Shown one piece after another: positions 22,740 through 34,750 of a stretch of DNA of 64,000 bases; positions within the stretch are counted from its first letter, which is position 1, and each line of letters begins with the position of its first letter. Where the stretch lies: positions 27,304,442-27,368,441 of the forward strand of contig NC_039367.1 of assembly GCF_003573695.1 (NCBI RefSeq). Reading direction: 5' to 3'. This DNA comes from Papaver somniferum. Taxonomy: Eukaryota > Streptophyta > Magnoliopsida > Ranunculales > Papaveraceae. The translations under genes were made by a program, and so were the position numbers. Under the pieces are notes generated by a model. It was not told the DNA's origin and did not search any database. It worked only from the letters and a program-made list of their open reading frames with translations.

Positions 22740-23300
22740 TACATTTACCTGGTGACTGGTTAGGATTTTAGGAGGACCTAGGGGAAGTAATGTTTATATC
22801 CACCAGACCTTAGATGGCCCTTTGGAGTTAGACTCAGTTTGCATCTGATTGGAAGAAAATTGTTGAGTCAGATTGACTAATTGATTCAGCTCTGGATGGA
22901 TGAGATTTATAGTCGGGTCGGGCATGATGGGTATGCTCTATAGCCTTTTACTCATGATCCGACTCGTTGAAGGGGATAAGTTTTTATTTCCAAGTGTTGT
23001 TGCCGCTTTACATGATCCAATGATGGATCTTTGCTTGTACTAAGCCAAATAAAGGTGCCAGTAGGATTAATTATGCGCATCAAGTTGCAAGACCAAGCTT
23101 TAATATTTTGAATCTGGATCCCCCCAAGGGAGTTTGACGGTTGAGATTGAATGACTGTTTCTCTTCTTAGCCCGATTAGAACCGCTGAGAGGGTAATTCC
23201 TTGCAGTTTATCATTCAGTTTCCTTTGAGAAGAGACAGTTATCACTGTATAATCCTCCTGTCTAAAAAATTTCCCAGAAGAAAACTCTTTCTGAAAAACC
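22740..23300. other. No gene recognised
   Basis: AT-rich DNA with one 139-codon minus-strand frame (23371-22952) lacking motifs and overlapping the first exon of the plus-strand fragment below. Confidence 0.35.
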
Positions 23301-23304
23301 AAGA

Positions 23305-24224
23305 AATGGAAGGTGATCAGAAACCCCAAGAAGTTAAGCATGGAGAACAAAAAAGAGCCCGAATCAATCATTCATCGGAACAGGTTAGTTTTTCTGTAAT
23401 TCATCATGGTTTTGAGAATGGTTAAAGTTCTAATGTATGTGATCAAATTGAGAACATTTTGAGATTTGGTAAGTAATTTTTGTAGGGTGGTACTGCAAGG
23501 GTGTGTGAAGGTTTTTCTGGCTATAATGAGAATCAATTGCACTATAATTCTGGTGCTATGCTTGATAGAGCAAGTTTTGGATGTGGAAGGAAGGCACTAG
23601 AGGTGGGAGAGCAGGCACTTGAGGAAGAAAAGTGCATGCATCTTCCAGGAGTGGGAGACCACCGCAGAGCATAGATCAAGGTCGAATAGAGAATGGGGAA
23701 CTTGTGGGGGTTAAGGATGGATGGGTACTGTTTGCTCTTCATCCCACAATAGGCCAACGAGTAGTAAAGGAAGGGATTGTGCTGGTAGATGATGAGAGAA
23801 TCGTATGTGGGGTTCTCAGCAGGGATTCTTTACTGCCCCAATCCCTGATGATGCCAAGGATCAGATTCGAATTAATGCTACTCAACCGCCTACTCCTCAC
23901 AAGATATTTTTCCCTAATATGTTCATGCTTGCTCCCACACTTAGGCAGATGTCTCAGTATGTGGTCGAAGTATCCCAAGATGGTTTTGGAGAAATCACGC
24001 ATCCACTTGAAGTACCTGAAGATGAATTTGTGACCCTGGGGTTGATACAAAGCTGCAAAAGACAGTGCTATGCATAGGGAAGAGCCTCAACTTCCTGAAT
24101 TGCCAGCTGATGATACTTTGCCACATGAAGCTGATGCAAGGGATGTAGCGCAGGTGTATAAAGTTGTAATGTCTAGGGCTGTAAGGGATGCGGCCATCGC
24201 ATCTGGAGAAGCAAAGAAGATCTA
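23305..24224 (+). pseudogene. Intron-containing gene fragment of unknown function
   Basis: A short first exon encodes MEGDQKPQEVKHGEQKRARI and NHSSEQ, then a CAG/GTTAGT donor near 23383. A TTTTTGTAG acceptor near 23485 opens GGTARVCEGFSGYNENQLHY, and the frame runs to a TAG at about 23669. A second coding-like block, TAPIPDDAKDQIRINATQPP then TPHKIFFPNMFMLAPTLRQM (from about 23830), and a last block MHREEPQLPELPADDTLPHE (24071-24224) follow in other frames. The charged, non-repetitive composition and splice sites suggest a real decayed gene or captured fragment. I do not recognise it. Confidence 0.4.
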
Positions 24225-24239
24225 GCCAGGTAGGTTTCA

Positions 24240-25849
24240 AAAAACTGCATAGAGTGAAGTCAGGAGTAACAAGCAGACAAGTAGTTTTAAATTTTTGTTT
24301 GAAACCATGCTACAGATATGAGAACCAAGATGTGGATGGGTTTTAGAATTTATTTAATTATTTTTAATTCAAAGTGTATGTTATTACTTTTAAAACTTGA
24401 GACCAATATGCAATCAGCTCATTCATATGAATAATTATGTTATAATCACTGCAGTTCCTCCATAGGGGGATTTCCTGAGAGTTAATATGGTTCAGATTAA
24501 ATTCAGGTATATATGTAAGAAAAGGTCTAACATACTTTGGGATGAAAAATCTATTGAGATTTTGTAGGATATAAATCATACAAATAGAATAGAGGAGAGT
24601 CAAATTCTTAACCCTAGGCAGAGCAGCCAAATTAGTAAACTGATACATACCAGAGATTAATGTTGCAGGAATCCAGCAGATGACCCATGAATCATAGAAG
24701 ACTAGATACCTCAGAGATATAGTTTGATATATGTAGTTCAATATTGAGCCTTTCTTAGCTAGATCAGAGAGCCTTCTAAGAGAGGAACTGGGATGGGTAT
24801 CACTAAAACAGATTTGATGCTGAGATTGGTTTGATGTTGTAATATTGAACTTGAGATTGAACTGCCTAGTTTGAAGCTTTTAATTGGTTGTTTTAAGAAG
24901 CTTAATTTGTAGTAAATCTTCCCTATTTTGACAGGATGAAATTGAGGAAAACTAGTATGAGTGAAGGTCTCAGAGAGAAATCCTAGATCTGAGGGAAAGG
25001 AGTTATCATTTTTAGTGTAGATTGTGATGACATTTCCAGTATAGGGAAATGATAAGCCTGGTGAGATTATAGTGATTTGGGTATTACTTCCTTAATAGGT
25101 GATTTGAGTGATAGGGGTGAGTTTTGTAATTTGACTAATGTATGTGAGTTTTGTGATTTGTGTGATTTGTGTGACATGAGTAATGCAATTACAGCTGCAA
25201 TCATGATTCCTGTGAGTAGTGTTCATGATTGGGTAATGACATCAGAAGAAGAAACCATTAATATCTCAGAATTTGAACAAGCCGGAAAGAATCAGTGGAT
25301 CGGCGGCGAGAACTAGCCGTTGAGATAGATGTTGATAAGAAGAGGACAGACTAAAAACAGCCAGAACTAGCCGTTAGAAGGAGGTTGGTAGAGAACTCAT
25401 GTTAAGGGAAGAGAGGAGAGAAGGGAGAGCATTTTTTCCAGTTGGTATCCCATCAATTCCAGTAATGAGTAAGTTAGGGGTTCGATCCATACCGTAGAAG
25501 TTTGTATTTAATCAGTTGTATAGAGGGGTTTGGCGGGGTTCGGTTTAGCAGTGGGGCTAGTCCATCTGGATGGATTTGGGTAGGGGTCTGGGTCCGGCTT
25601 TAGCCTATCAAAAGAAATAAAAAACATTTCTAGTAGTACTTCTGATAAGAGTACTTCCACGTAAACATTGAAAAAAAACGGTGTAAAAACCGATCCCATA
25701 TGTGGGTCCCACCTTTATGTGAGTAGTGGGTTTTTGCATCTTTTTATTATTCTCATTGACACTTAAAAGGTCGAAGTAAGTCTTGAGTTTTGGTAATGAC
25801 AGCATAATGCGAAAAAAAATGATCTATTCAGCAATTTGTTGGTTTAAAT
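24240..25849. other. No gene recognised
   Basis: AT-rich DNA between the fragment and LINE 2. Weakly interesting pieces are a TGTGATTTG tandem stretch (25145-25175) and a purine-rich end (25330-25430). A 125-codon minus frame (24741-24364) has no motif and could be 5' UTR of LINE 1. Confidence 0.35.
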
Positions 25850-25860
25850 TATTTTGGCAA
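25850..25860 (+). repeat. Target-site duplication, left copy (LINE 2)
   Basis: TATTTTGGCAA, repeated exactly at 32119-32129 immediately after the short A-rich tail of LINE 2. Confidence 0.75.
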
Positions 25861-26104
25861 TCGTAAAAGAAAAACTCTCTCCTCCTCCGAAATTTTTGGA
25901 GCTTCTCTTTCTTGGAGTTTCTCTTCAATAACTCGGCCTCCTATTTGTTTCAATGTTCTGAGACTGAATCAGCTTAGGAGTGTGCTTCACTAAACTTCTA
26001 TGTCGTCCAAGGACGGATTTATGATCATTCCCATTGGGGTCGAGATTTATTGGTAAGTAGAGCTCTGCGTCGTCTTTTATGTTCATGATTTCACTCATTC
26101 GAGC

Positions 26105-28080
26105 ATGAAGGTTGTTCAGATTGCTCCGTTATTTTTACAGTCAAAATATTTTTCTTTCTTTTGGAATTTTTCTGGTTTGGAGATTACTGAGAGATATAAG
26201 AAAAAATATTCTAGAATATCTCTTCCAAGATTAGCGCTACCATGGTTCTGTTCGGTTCTTATGATAGCATGTGATAGAGAATTTGAGGTAGGTAAAATCT
26301 GGTCAAAGAGATTTCATGAGTGTTGTATCCAGATTCACTGGTTGGATAATTCCGCTGGTAATTATTTGAGAGTATATGAAATTTCAAAGGTTTCTTCTCG
26401 TCTAAGTTATATTTGCATTCCTTTTGGCAAGGATGGATCCATATGGAGGAAGTTCTGGAAATCTCTTAACCCATATCATAGTTCCTCAATTATTAGTGCA
26501 TCAGAAAAGAAGCATGGATTTAAAGACAAGTTGGTTGTAAATAACAATAACTTTCATGCTTTATCAAATCAAGATGATAAAGTAGTGAAGGATTTTTGTC
26601 AATTAGCATTAGCGGTTGAAGTTCATAATTCTCATGCTGGTTGGAATAAAATTGAACATGGTCTCATGAAGAAATTTCGGTGCTCGGAAAAATTAAACCT
26701 GAGATGTGTTAAAGGAAGATTATCTTTTTTTTTTATGATTGATCTTTAGAGTCGTTCAATCTATTCTTGAAAGACGAGTGTTTTAATATAGGTAAATCTA
26801 AAGTTTCTATCAAAAAATGGTCAGATGAAGATGCTTTTATTAATAAAGCAAAATGTTCTGATTCAAAACACTGGATATGGATTAGAGGTTTGCCTATACA
26901 CTTATGGAATTCAACCTCTTTTGAAGGTATTTGTGGATCTTAGGGTAAATTCATTGAAGCACATCATTCTTCGGTGGATTTTTCTAAAATCAATTGTTGC
27001 GGAATTAAGATCAAAGCTAATCTTCATAAAATTCCTGCTGCAATGTTGTTCAAAGACTCATGGTTAAGCATTGAGTGTATCCAAGACTCGTTACATCAGA
27101 TTCCTAAACCAAAAACTATATAGTCTCCTTGGATCATCGGCATTAGTCAAAGCTTTCCAAACCTGGGGCGAAATCAATGGAAAATGGTGTTGAATCTGCT
27201 CCTATTAATTTGGGAAGTTTACATGGATTGTCAAATATCTTGAAATTCAAATTTTCATGCGTCAAAGCATGCGCTAAAAAGATTGAAGAAGGTTTGTAGG
27301 AAGGTAGCTGATTTACAGCTAAGGGGAAACCCAAATGATAAGTCTATTATGGTTCTGTAAAATACAGGCCAAGATCAAAACGAGGCTATTATTATCCCTT
27401 GGGTAACTATAAGAACTAGAAAGACGGAGTCGAGTCAACATATAGACCAGAAAGGGAGAGTGTTATCCAATGATCCAATATTGGTTAAGGATTTCGGCTC
27501 TACACCAAAGGGTGGAACTCCTATCCGTGACTCGACCAAAAATTTGAATCAAAATATGAGCCAGATGGGGAGAGTGGTAATTGATGGTGTGGATTTAGAC
27601 CTTATTATCGGATCTACATCATTTGGATGGAACTCCTGCTCATAATTCAAATTTTGAATGGCCATATTTGTATTATAATTCAAATTCCAGTTTTATTAAT
27701 GACTCAAGAATAGATCCGCTGGTTCAAATTTCAACTTCTTTGAAACAAAGTGTTACTGAAGAACAAAATGAAATTTTAAACGAAACAATTGTCTCAAAAG
27801 TTGTTTTCACAAAACATATGGGTATTTCTGTGGAACATCCTTCTACTTTTAATATTTGTAAGGAGATTGTGATGAGAGGTTATGCTCTAGAAAAAAATAT
27901 GGAAATACCGCTAGAGGAAGATGATGATGGCATGGCTGATTACGATTTATATATTGATTTACATGGCCATATTCTTGAAAAATAGGATGCTCAAATTGAT
28001 GTTGTGAGAGTTTTTTATGATGATGTCAATACCGAGGTAGAAGTAAGATTCAATCCGATTTCTTCTAGGGATAATGTAGT
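26105..28080 (+). pseudogene. LINE 2 ORF1 (gag-like)
   Basis: The 214-codon frame 26105-26749 begins MKVVQIAPLFLQSKYFSFFW and ends at a T-run frameshift near 26730. The next frame carries the conserved plant LINE ORF1 segment DEDAFINKAKCSDSKHWIWI then RGLPIHLWN (26827-26914), SFEGICGSLG and IPAAMLFKDSWLSIECIQDS (to about 27120). Further pieces at 27460-27645 and 27623-27985 are acidic tails. WIWIRGLPIHLWN matches the usual 'rGlPlhlW' core of these proteins. The protein would coat the element RNA; this copy is broken in at least four places. Confidence 0.75.
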
Positions 28081-28084
28081 TATT

Positions 28085-31000
28085 TGATGGACCACAAAAT
28101 TCTAAGTTGGAATATTAGAGGTTTGGGTCAATACCCAAAGGTTAATGCTATAAGAAATGCGATTTTGAAGAACAATCCTACCATTGTAACTATTCAAGAA
28201 TCAAAAATGGAGGTAGTGATGATAAGTTAATTAGATCTTTTTGGGGTAATAATAGATGCAATTATATTTCTCTTTCTTCTCAAGGTGCTTCTGGTGGCAT
28301 AATTGTGATGTGGAAAGAGGGTATTGTGACTCTAGAAGATCATTTAATTGGAGATTTCTCTGTGTCAACCAAGTTCAAAAATATTGCAGATGATTTTATC
28401 TGGTTATTCACTTTTGTGTATGGTGCCTCTGACTCTGGTTATTATAATCAATTCTCCTTCGTCCCAAATTAGTTGAGCCAATTGGTTTTAATTTTTTTTC
28501 CACAAATAGACGAGTTATTTCACTAATCAAGGGGATATTTATAAAACTACCATTTTAACTAATTATTGTTACTATAAGAAATATGTATAATTTGATAGCC
28601 ATGTTTATATTCGTTACATAGGTGTTTTAAAGTTCTTTTTCAACGGTAAAAAGTTTACGAAAAACCGTGGTATAATTTAAGATATAAATCATTTCTAAGT
28701 TTTATAAGTTATTATCCATAAGGGCATACTTGTAAAAAATACTTAAACATACTCCCCTTTTTCCTTGTCTTAATAGTTATGCAAACTACAAATGGCTCAA
28801 CTAATTTGGGACGGAGGGAGTATTAGATTGTTATTTGATGAACCTTGGATAATTTGAGGTGATTTTAATCAATTCTAAGTGATGATTAAAGAAATATTCT
28901 TGGAGGCAGCAAGACTGCTAATAGAAAATCATTCAAATATTTTGTTAGTAAATTCTCTCTTATTGATATTCCCATGGCTGGTGGAAGGTTTACTTGGTCC
29001 AATTATCAAAAACCACCTCTTCTATTAAGGTTGGACAGATTCTTGTTATCTACTGATTTTCAAGCTCATTGCCCTTCTCCCATTCAAATGAGATTGAAGA
29101 GACCTATATCTGATCATGCTCCAATCTTGCTTTGTTGTAATTCTGGGGAGAAGAGAAAATCACCTTTCACGTTAGATAACTCTATTCTTTCTCACCCTGA
29201 TTTTTTGACAAATCTAAGGATTTGGTGGGATAATTTATCTTTTGTTGGGAAGCCTAGTTTCATCTTTGCAAAAAAAATTACAGGAATTAAAATTCTTTAA
29301 CAAAAATTGGCAAAGAGAAACTTTTAGCAATCTGCAAGGTACACTGGATAATTTAGAACTTACTATTGATGTGCTTGATCACTTAGAAAAAATTATCCCT
29401 TTATCTGATGATGATGTGGTTGCTAGAGAAACTGCTAAACTGCAGCATGCTCACATCTCTTTGAACATTTCTAGGAAAGCTAATCATAGAGAAAAAGAAA
29501 ATTGGTTTAAGAATAGATAAAGAAATTCAAGCTAACTTCATCAAATGGATTCTTTTAAGTACAAACATAACAGTATAAACTGTTTGAAAATTGATGGAGA
29601 CTTCTGTTCTGATAAGCAGAAGATTGCTGATGAAACTAAATCTTTTTATTCTTATTTTTTTTACTGAGAATCACAAGTCTGGGCATGGCTTTGAGCATCT
29701 TGAAATGCCAACAATTTCTGTTATGGACAACATTAATCTGGAGAAACCTTTTTCTGAGGAGGAAGTTAAAGTAGTAATTGTTCATTTTGGTCTTAACAAG
29801 AGTCTTGGTCCAGATGGTGTTACTATGGAGTTCTATAAGCATGCTTGAGATATCATTAAGGATGATTTGATGTTGGTGGTGAAATAATTTGAAATCATTC
29901 TTCTCTGGATTGGAGAATAAATTTCACTAATTACATTAATCCCTAACTGTAATGGTGTTGTCTCTTTAAGAAATTTTAGACCAATTAGCTTAATCAGTAG
30001 TGTCTATAAGATTGTTTCTAAATTAATGGCAGATGGGATGAAATTAGTAATGCCTTCTATTATTTGTGAATACCAAGGTGCATTTGTGCATGGAATACAA
30101 ATTCATGATGACATCTTAATTGCTTCAAAATTGATATATTGTAGGCTAAGGCAACAACTCACTGGATTAATTTGCAAAGTAGATTTTGAAAAAGCTTTTG
30201 ATAATGTGAATTGGGGTTGCATTAATAAGGCTTTGGATAGATTTATTTTTGGTCATAAATGGAGAAGCTAGACGAATTGGTGTATTTCAACTCCAAGGTT
30301 TTCAGTTGTTCTTAAAGGTGAATCCATTGGTTTATTCAAAAGTCAAAAAGGCATCGTGCAAGGAGATCATATTTCTGAATTCCTTTTCATTCTTGTTGCA
30401 GAGATCTTATCATTGATGTTCAAATCAGCTGTTTCTCAAGGTTTGATTTCTGGCTTTAAATTAAACTCTCAAGGTACTATGATCACTCAATTACAATTTG
30501 CAGATGATCTCATTGTGTTTCTCAATGATAATGAAACAAAAGTTCATAACTTGAAAAATATTTTGTTAGCCTTTGAGATTGTTTCTGGGTTAAAGTGAAT
30601 TTTAGGAGAAGTACAATAGTTGGTTTGGGACAAATTCACAATGAAGAGTCTTGTGCTGATGTCTTTGGGTATTCCTTATCTCAGTTTCCTATGAATTATC
30701 TGGGTATTCAGATTGGCAGTAAGTCCAAGTCCAAGGCAGTCTGGAGTGATATTATTCAAAAAATTCATAAGAAATTGTTAGGTTGGAAGAGATATTATTT
30801 ATCTAAAGGTCAAAGATTGATCCTTATTCAGGGAGTGTTAGCTAGCCTTGCTGTTTATTATCTGTATTTATTCCAGATGCATGTGATTGTTGTTAAGGAA
30901 ATGGAGAAAATTATGAGGAATTTCTTGTGGGGCTCTTCTGATTCAAGAAAAAAGAAGAGATGGGTTAATTGCTCTAAACTAATCTTCTTAAATGCATGGG

Positions 31001-32046
31001 GGGTATTGGAATCGAGAAATGCAGCTGATGAATAAAGCATTACATGCCAAATGGATTTGGGAATATGGAAATGAGAAACATGCTCTTTGGAGAAGAATTG
31101 TGAATAAAAATTTGGAGGAGTCACTGAAGATCTCTTTCCAAATCAATGTGTTATAGTTTGTGGGCTGGTATTTTGAACACCAAGAATTTTGTTCAGTCTG
31201 GTACTACTCTGGTTTTAGGTGATGGTGCTAGAATTTATTTTTGGGAAGACAAATGTATAGGGGATCATTCTTTACAGATATATTTTTTTCCAGGTTTATT
31301 CAAGCTTTCAAGAAAAAAGGGAGTTGTTGTGAAAGATATGGTGTTTGCAGATGGTGCTTGGGATTTATATTTTTCTGGACCTCCAAATGAGAATGAAATT
31401 CAAGAGGTGGTTAACTTGTTGCAGGTGATTGGTGACCCTGGTAATATTATTTCCTCTGATGTGCCTGTGGATGGAAGAGTTTGGGATTATGGTAATGGGA
31501 AATATTTTTCGGTGGCTAGTTCTTATGCAGCACTGGAAACAAATTGTTTTATTTCTTTCCCTGATAAGCAACTTTGTAATACAGAAGTTCCTCTAAAGTT
31601 CTCTTTTTGGTTTGGACTTTATGTCTAAATCTATCTCCATAGGTATTGTGCAGAATGATATTTGCCTTCTATGCAACCAGCATACTGAGACAAATGCTCA
31701 CCTTTTCTTCCATTGAAGTTTAACTTTTTTCATACTTTTTGAGTAGTTTTTGGGTCAGCTGGTCTTTCTCAAGTGATGTTAGAAGAACTCTTTGGGAATG
31801 GAAGAATAAAAAGAGAAAGAACAGACTTAAAAGACTCCGGGGTTACTTGCCCTTTGCAATCTGGTGGTGTATTTGGTTAGAGAGAAACAACATATTATAT
31901 AAAAATGTTTCTAGAAACTTGAAGCATATTGTTATTGAGGTTAAGTCTTTGTTATTCAATTGGACACTAAATACTGATATTTTTTCAGGGTTCAATTTGT
32001 CCACTCTTATCTGTAATTGGGATGCAGTGACTCGGCCATCCATGTG
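28085..32046 (+). pseudogene. LINE 2 ORF2 (endonuclease, RT, zf-RVT)
   Basis: It begins MDHKILSWNIRGLGQYPKVN, the endonuclease start, and continues with SGGIIVMWKEGIVTLEDHL. The MITE interrupts it at 28454-28820, after which FDEPWII and GDFNQF resume. MAGGRFTWSNYQKPPLLLRL (28974) and DHAPILL complete the endonuclease. RT motifs: KSLGPDGVTMEFYK (29797), VDFEKAFDNVNW (30180), GIVQGDHISEFLF (30352) and the catalytic LQFADDLIVF (30493). The MNYLGIQIGSK block (30690) and a poor zf-RVT (31630-31720) precede the C-terminal WWCIWLERNNILYKNVSR (about 31860). An RNase H domain is not evident. Stops and shifts are frequent (e.g. GVQG..FE* near 29888, 30270, 30598, 31033). Confidence 0.88.
28454..28820. 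mobile_element. Stowaway-type MITE nested in LINE 2
   Basis: A 367-bp non-coding insert with terminal inverted repeats CTCCTTCGTCCCAAATTAGT / CTCCCTCCGTCCCAAATTAG, continuing GAGCCA on both sides. The right flank is TA; the left flank is TT, one change from the expected TA duplication. Removing it rejoins the endonuclease reading (…SGYYNQF / LLFDEPWII). The CTCCCTCCGTCCC end is the classic mark of Tc1/mariner-derived Stowaway elements in plants. Confidence 0.85.
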
Positions 32047-32118
32047 ATTTTGTTTCATGTCACTTCTCTGGTGACTTATACTTTTATAAAATTTGCCATT
32101 TATTTGTCAATAAAAAAC

Positions 32119-32129
32119 TATTTTGGCAA
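32119..32129 (+). repeat. Target-site duplication, right copy (LINE 2)
   Basis: TATTTTGGCAA, identical to 25850-25860. Confidence 0.75.
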
Positions 32130-32213
32130 ATTTTTTTCTTTTTTTTTGTATCTTCTTCACTCGTAATTTTTGTCTGGGAAATTTTTACGAGGTATATGCA
32201 TCAAGTCATTGCC

Positions 32214-32641
32214 GATGAGGGATCTCCTCACACTTTTAATCTCACACTAACTCACACGTTGGACGTGATTTTTGTGAATAAAAACCATACCGTAATGAAT
32301 TTGAAGCCATTAATTTTGGGGATATATTCCTCTTACAAACCTCTATGTTCCTACCAAAAATGAGCGCATTCCGAGATGTATAAAACCACCAACCATCTAC
32401 TACTTTGAAAATGAGCCGTCGAAAATCAACATATTTTTAGCCATTGAAATTAAGACCGGTAGATTGTGAGGTTATATATTTCGGAATGTGCTCATTTTTT
32501 GTAGGAACATAGAGGTTTGTAAGATGAATATATCTCCAAAATATCAGCTTCAAATTCGTTAAGTTTTGGTTTTATTCGCAAAGATCACATCCAACGTGTG
32601 AGATAGTGTGAGATTAAAAGTGTGAAGGGATCCTTCCTCAT
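32214..32641. mobile_element. Fold-back (long inverted repeat) element
   Basis: Both halves are inverted copies: GATGAGGGATCTCCTCACAC on the left pairs with the complement of GGGATCCTTCCTCATAC on the right, and the match runs through CACACTTTTAATCTCACACT, CTCACACGTTGGA, TACAAACCTCTATGTTCCTA and ATGAGC..ATTCCGA to within about 45 bp of the centre near 32427. It is 428 bp long and non-coding. It is a MITE-like or fold-back transposon; no clear target-site duplication was found, so the superfamily is open. Confidence 0.75.
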
Positions 32642-32783
32642 ACTTAATTTGTAATTTTTTTTTTGTATGTTTTAATAGAACCTTCTTTTTCTTGGATTGG
32701 AGCAAGTTGAATAGTATGCACATAACTCTCAAAATACTTTGAGATAAGTATACAAATATTCATATATGTTTTCCTTTTGGATA

Positions 32784-33084
32784 CTTCCTTCGTTTCTAAA
32801 AAGTAGCTTGTTTCTTTATTTGAATCCGTCAAAAAATAGGTTTGTTCCCTTATTTGGAAAGTCAAATATTATTATTTTGCTAATACACCCATTAAGAGAT
32901 CATTTTTCTTTTTCTTTTTCTCTTAATATAAAGAGGGGACACTTCTCTCTCCATTTCTCTTTAATATCAAATCAATGGGGCCAAAAATAAAGAAGAAGAA
33001 AAGTATGAAAAAATGACTACAATGATTAGTTATTTTAATTCTTGTGCAAACCAAACAAACTTATTTTTTAGAAAGCGTATGGAG
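32784..33084. mobile_element. Stowaway-type MITE, family B, copy 1
   Basis: 301 bp flanked by TA on both sides (32782-32783 and 33085-33086). Ends: CTTCCTTCGTTTCTAAAAAG on the left; the right end read inverted is CTCCATACGCTTTCTAAAAA. The interior shares GGTTTGTT.CC, GGAAAGTCAA and CACTTCTCTCTCC with the copy at 35464. Confidence 0.85.
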
Positions 33085-33086
33085 TA

Positions 33087-34383
33087 TTATTTTTCTTGTA
33101 TTTTCTCGAAAATCCAATTTGGGATATTGTAGTTAATTACGTGTGGCTCATTATGGATGACTCAAAATCACCAAAAATATTTGTAATAACTATTCTTATT
33201 TCATTGTGGCTATCAATTATGGAAGCGATTGAAATCACGGCATTCTACATTGGGTATTGTTTATTGATTTTTTCATTCATTAAGATCAAATCAGCGATGA
33301 ACAGAGGTATGTGATCCATCTTATTTCCGCATAAAGAATTTTCTAACAGTTTGAAGTTCTAAAAGTTCACTTCATTCTCTCCTCTACCCGACACTTCTTT
33401 CCATCTACAATCTGAGGTCTTTCAGAAACTCCCTACTTCAAGCAGTTCGGTATAAAAAAAAAAAAACTCTGGTCTAGCAAAAATCTTCTTTTTTTTTTTC
33501 TTTGGATACTGCAAATTTCTTTTTGTTGCATATCTATATATACAGATGCAAGATGCAAGGCGCAAGCTGCTCATTTATAAAGTTGTTGAGATCAATTCTC
33601 AATGTTTTCTTTTTGGATATCAATTCGCTACCCAATCATGTCAAATACTTGATCTAAAGAACACGAGTCTCTTGGTATGTGTTAATTTTGATAAGGTTAA
33701 ATCTTAATAAGATAAAACTGTATTTTGCTCCTTTTAGTTTTTTACTACTCATGTATAATCGGTGCTTAGTTGGATTGTTTTTTGTTTTTCTCGTCCACGA
33801 ACATATGTAAATTGAAAAAGCTTATGAGAGGTAAGTGCACTGAATAAAGAAAGAAGCAAAAGCAAAACAAGGGACATAGAAAAGTACGTTGAGAAAAGTA
33901 CTTGTATACTCAAAAAAAGAGCGAAACAGTCACACTTAATATTCATATGACTAAGTCACATGGACTAGATTGAGTTGCTAGAGTAGCAGAAAAGTGTTAA
34001 AGTTCAAAAAAAAAAGTGTGATCTATTTGTTAATACTAGTTCTCTCCTAGCATGTGCTCGCAGGTGAAGTGGCAGCGAGATTGAAGCGTTGAATGGTTCA
34101 GCCCCATAAAAATCACCTTTAGCTGAATGGTTCAGCGCTCACAAAAATCATAAAATTTGATCAAACGGCTGAAATCGGTTGCGTTGAACCAAACATCGCT
34201 GGGCGGTGGTCTCTGACGTGGGCTGCTAATCTAGCTGCTAGATTAGAACTCCCATAGGACTTAGAAAATAGTTCTGGATGACGTGGACTGCTAATCTAGC
34301 ATTCATGGAACTAAGCGTAAAAGGACTAGAATTATTTTAGATATTAGTATATGATTATTTTAGACCTCATCAGCATGTGGCTG
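33087..34383. other. No gene recognised
   Basis: AT-rich DNA. A 72-codon hydrophobic frame at 33096-33314 overlaps the end of the MITE and has no support. At 34060-34330 there are short direct and inverted repeats (CTGAATGGTTCAGC, GCTGCTAATCTAGC / TAGCTGCTAGATTAG), possibly the remains of a small MITE. Confidence 0.4.
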
Positions 34384-34740
34384 CAAAGCCATAGTAGGTT
34401 GTTCCAACGGGGCAGACCCTTCCTCATCTTGTTGTCCCTGTGGTATTGTAGAAGACCCGGACAATTACATAGAAGCCTATTGCGCCAAATATGAATTCGC
34501 AGATCTTCAAGAACATATCCCACCCATCCTCCTTGTCTTTTGGAAGTTTTGTATGTGAGAAGTAGTTATTGATAACATTATTGATGTTTATAGCAAGTCC
34601 TCCTAGAATATTAATTCCTCTTGGAATATTTTAAGAGCTATTATGTGGAGGTTCAGCTTTGTTCTTTTCCTCCTTAGCAACAACATACGCGACGGCCAAT
34701 ACAATGACCACAAATAGAAGGATCTTTTCCTTTATCGTCG
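34384..34740 (-). pseudogene. Small secreted or membrane protein relic
   Basis: The minus strand from 34740 encodes TIKEKILLFVVIVLAVAYVV then AKEEKNKAEPPHNSS, a TAA stop, and in the same frame NIPRGINILGGLAININNVI, NNYFSHTKLPKDKEDGWDMF and LKICEFIFGAIGFYVIVRVF to a stop near 34430. The first 20 residues form a clear signal peptide or anchor, and a second hydrophobic stretch lies near the end. The start codon position reads ACG instead of ATG, and the Emigrant-like MITE begins about 10 bp upstream of it. The family is unknown. The single stop and the lost start make it a pseudogene. Confidence 0.5.
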
Positions 34741-34750
34741 TAAATAAATA

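Larger units (their letters stand above)
25861..32118 (+). mobile_element. LINE 2: L1-type non-LTR retrotransposon, full length
   Basis: A 6.26-kb plus-strand LINE with a 5' UTR (25861-26104), ORF1, ORF2 and a short 3' UTR ending in AATAAAAAAC. An 11-bp direct repeat flanks it. A MITE (28454-28820) is nested in its endonuclease. Many stops and frameshifts show that it is older than LINE 1. Confidence 0.9.

Noticed and set aside
16151..22740. Target-site duplication of LINE 1
   Set aside because: I compared the flank AAGAGCATAGCTAAAAGGAC with the sequence upstream of ORF1 and found no convincing match; the 5' end is not placed.
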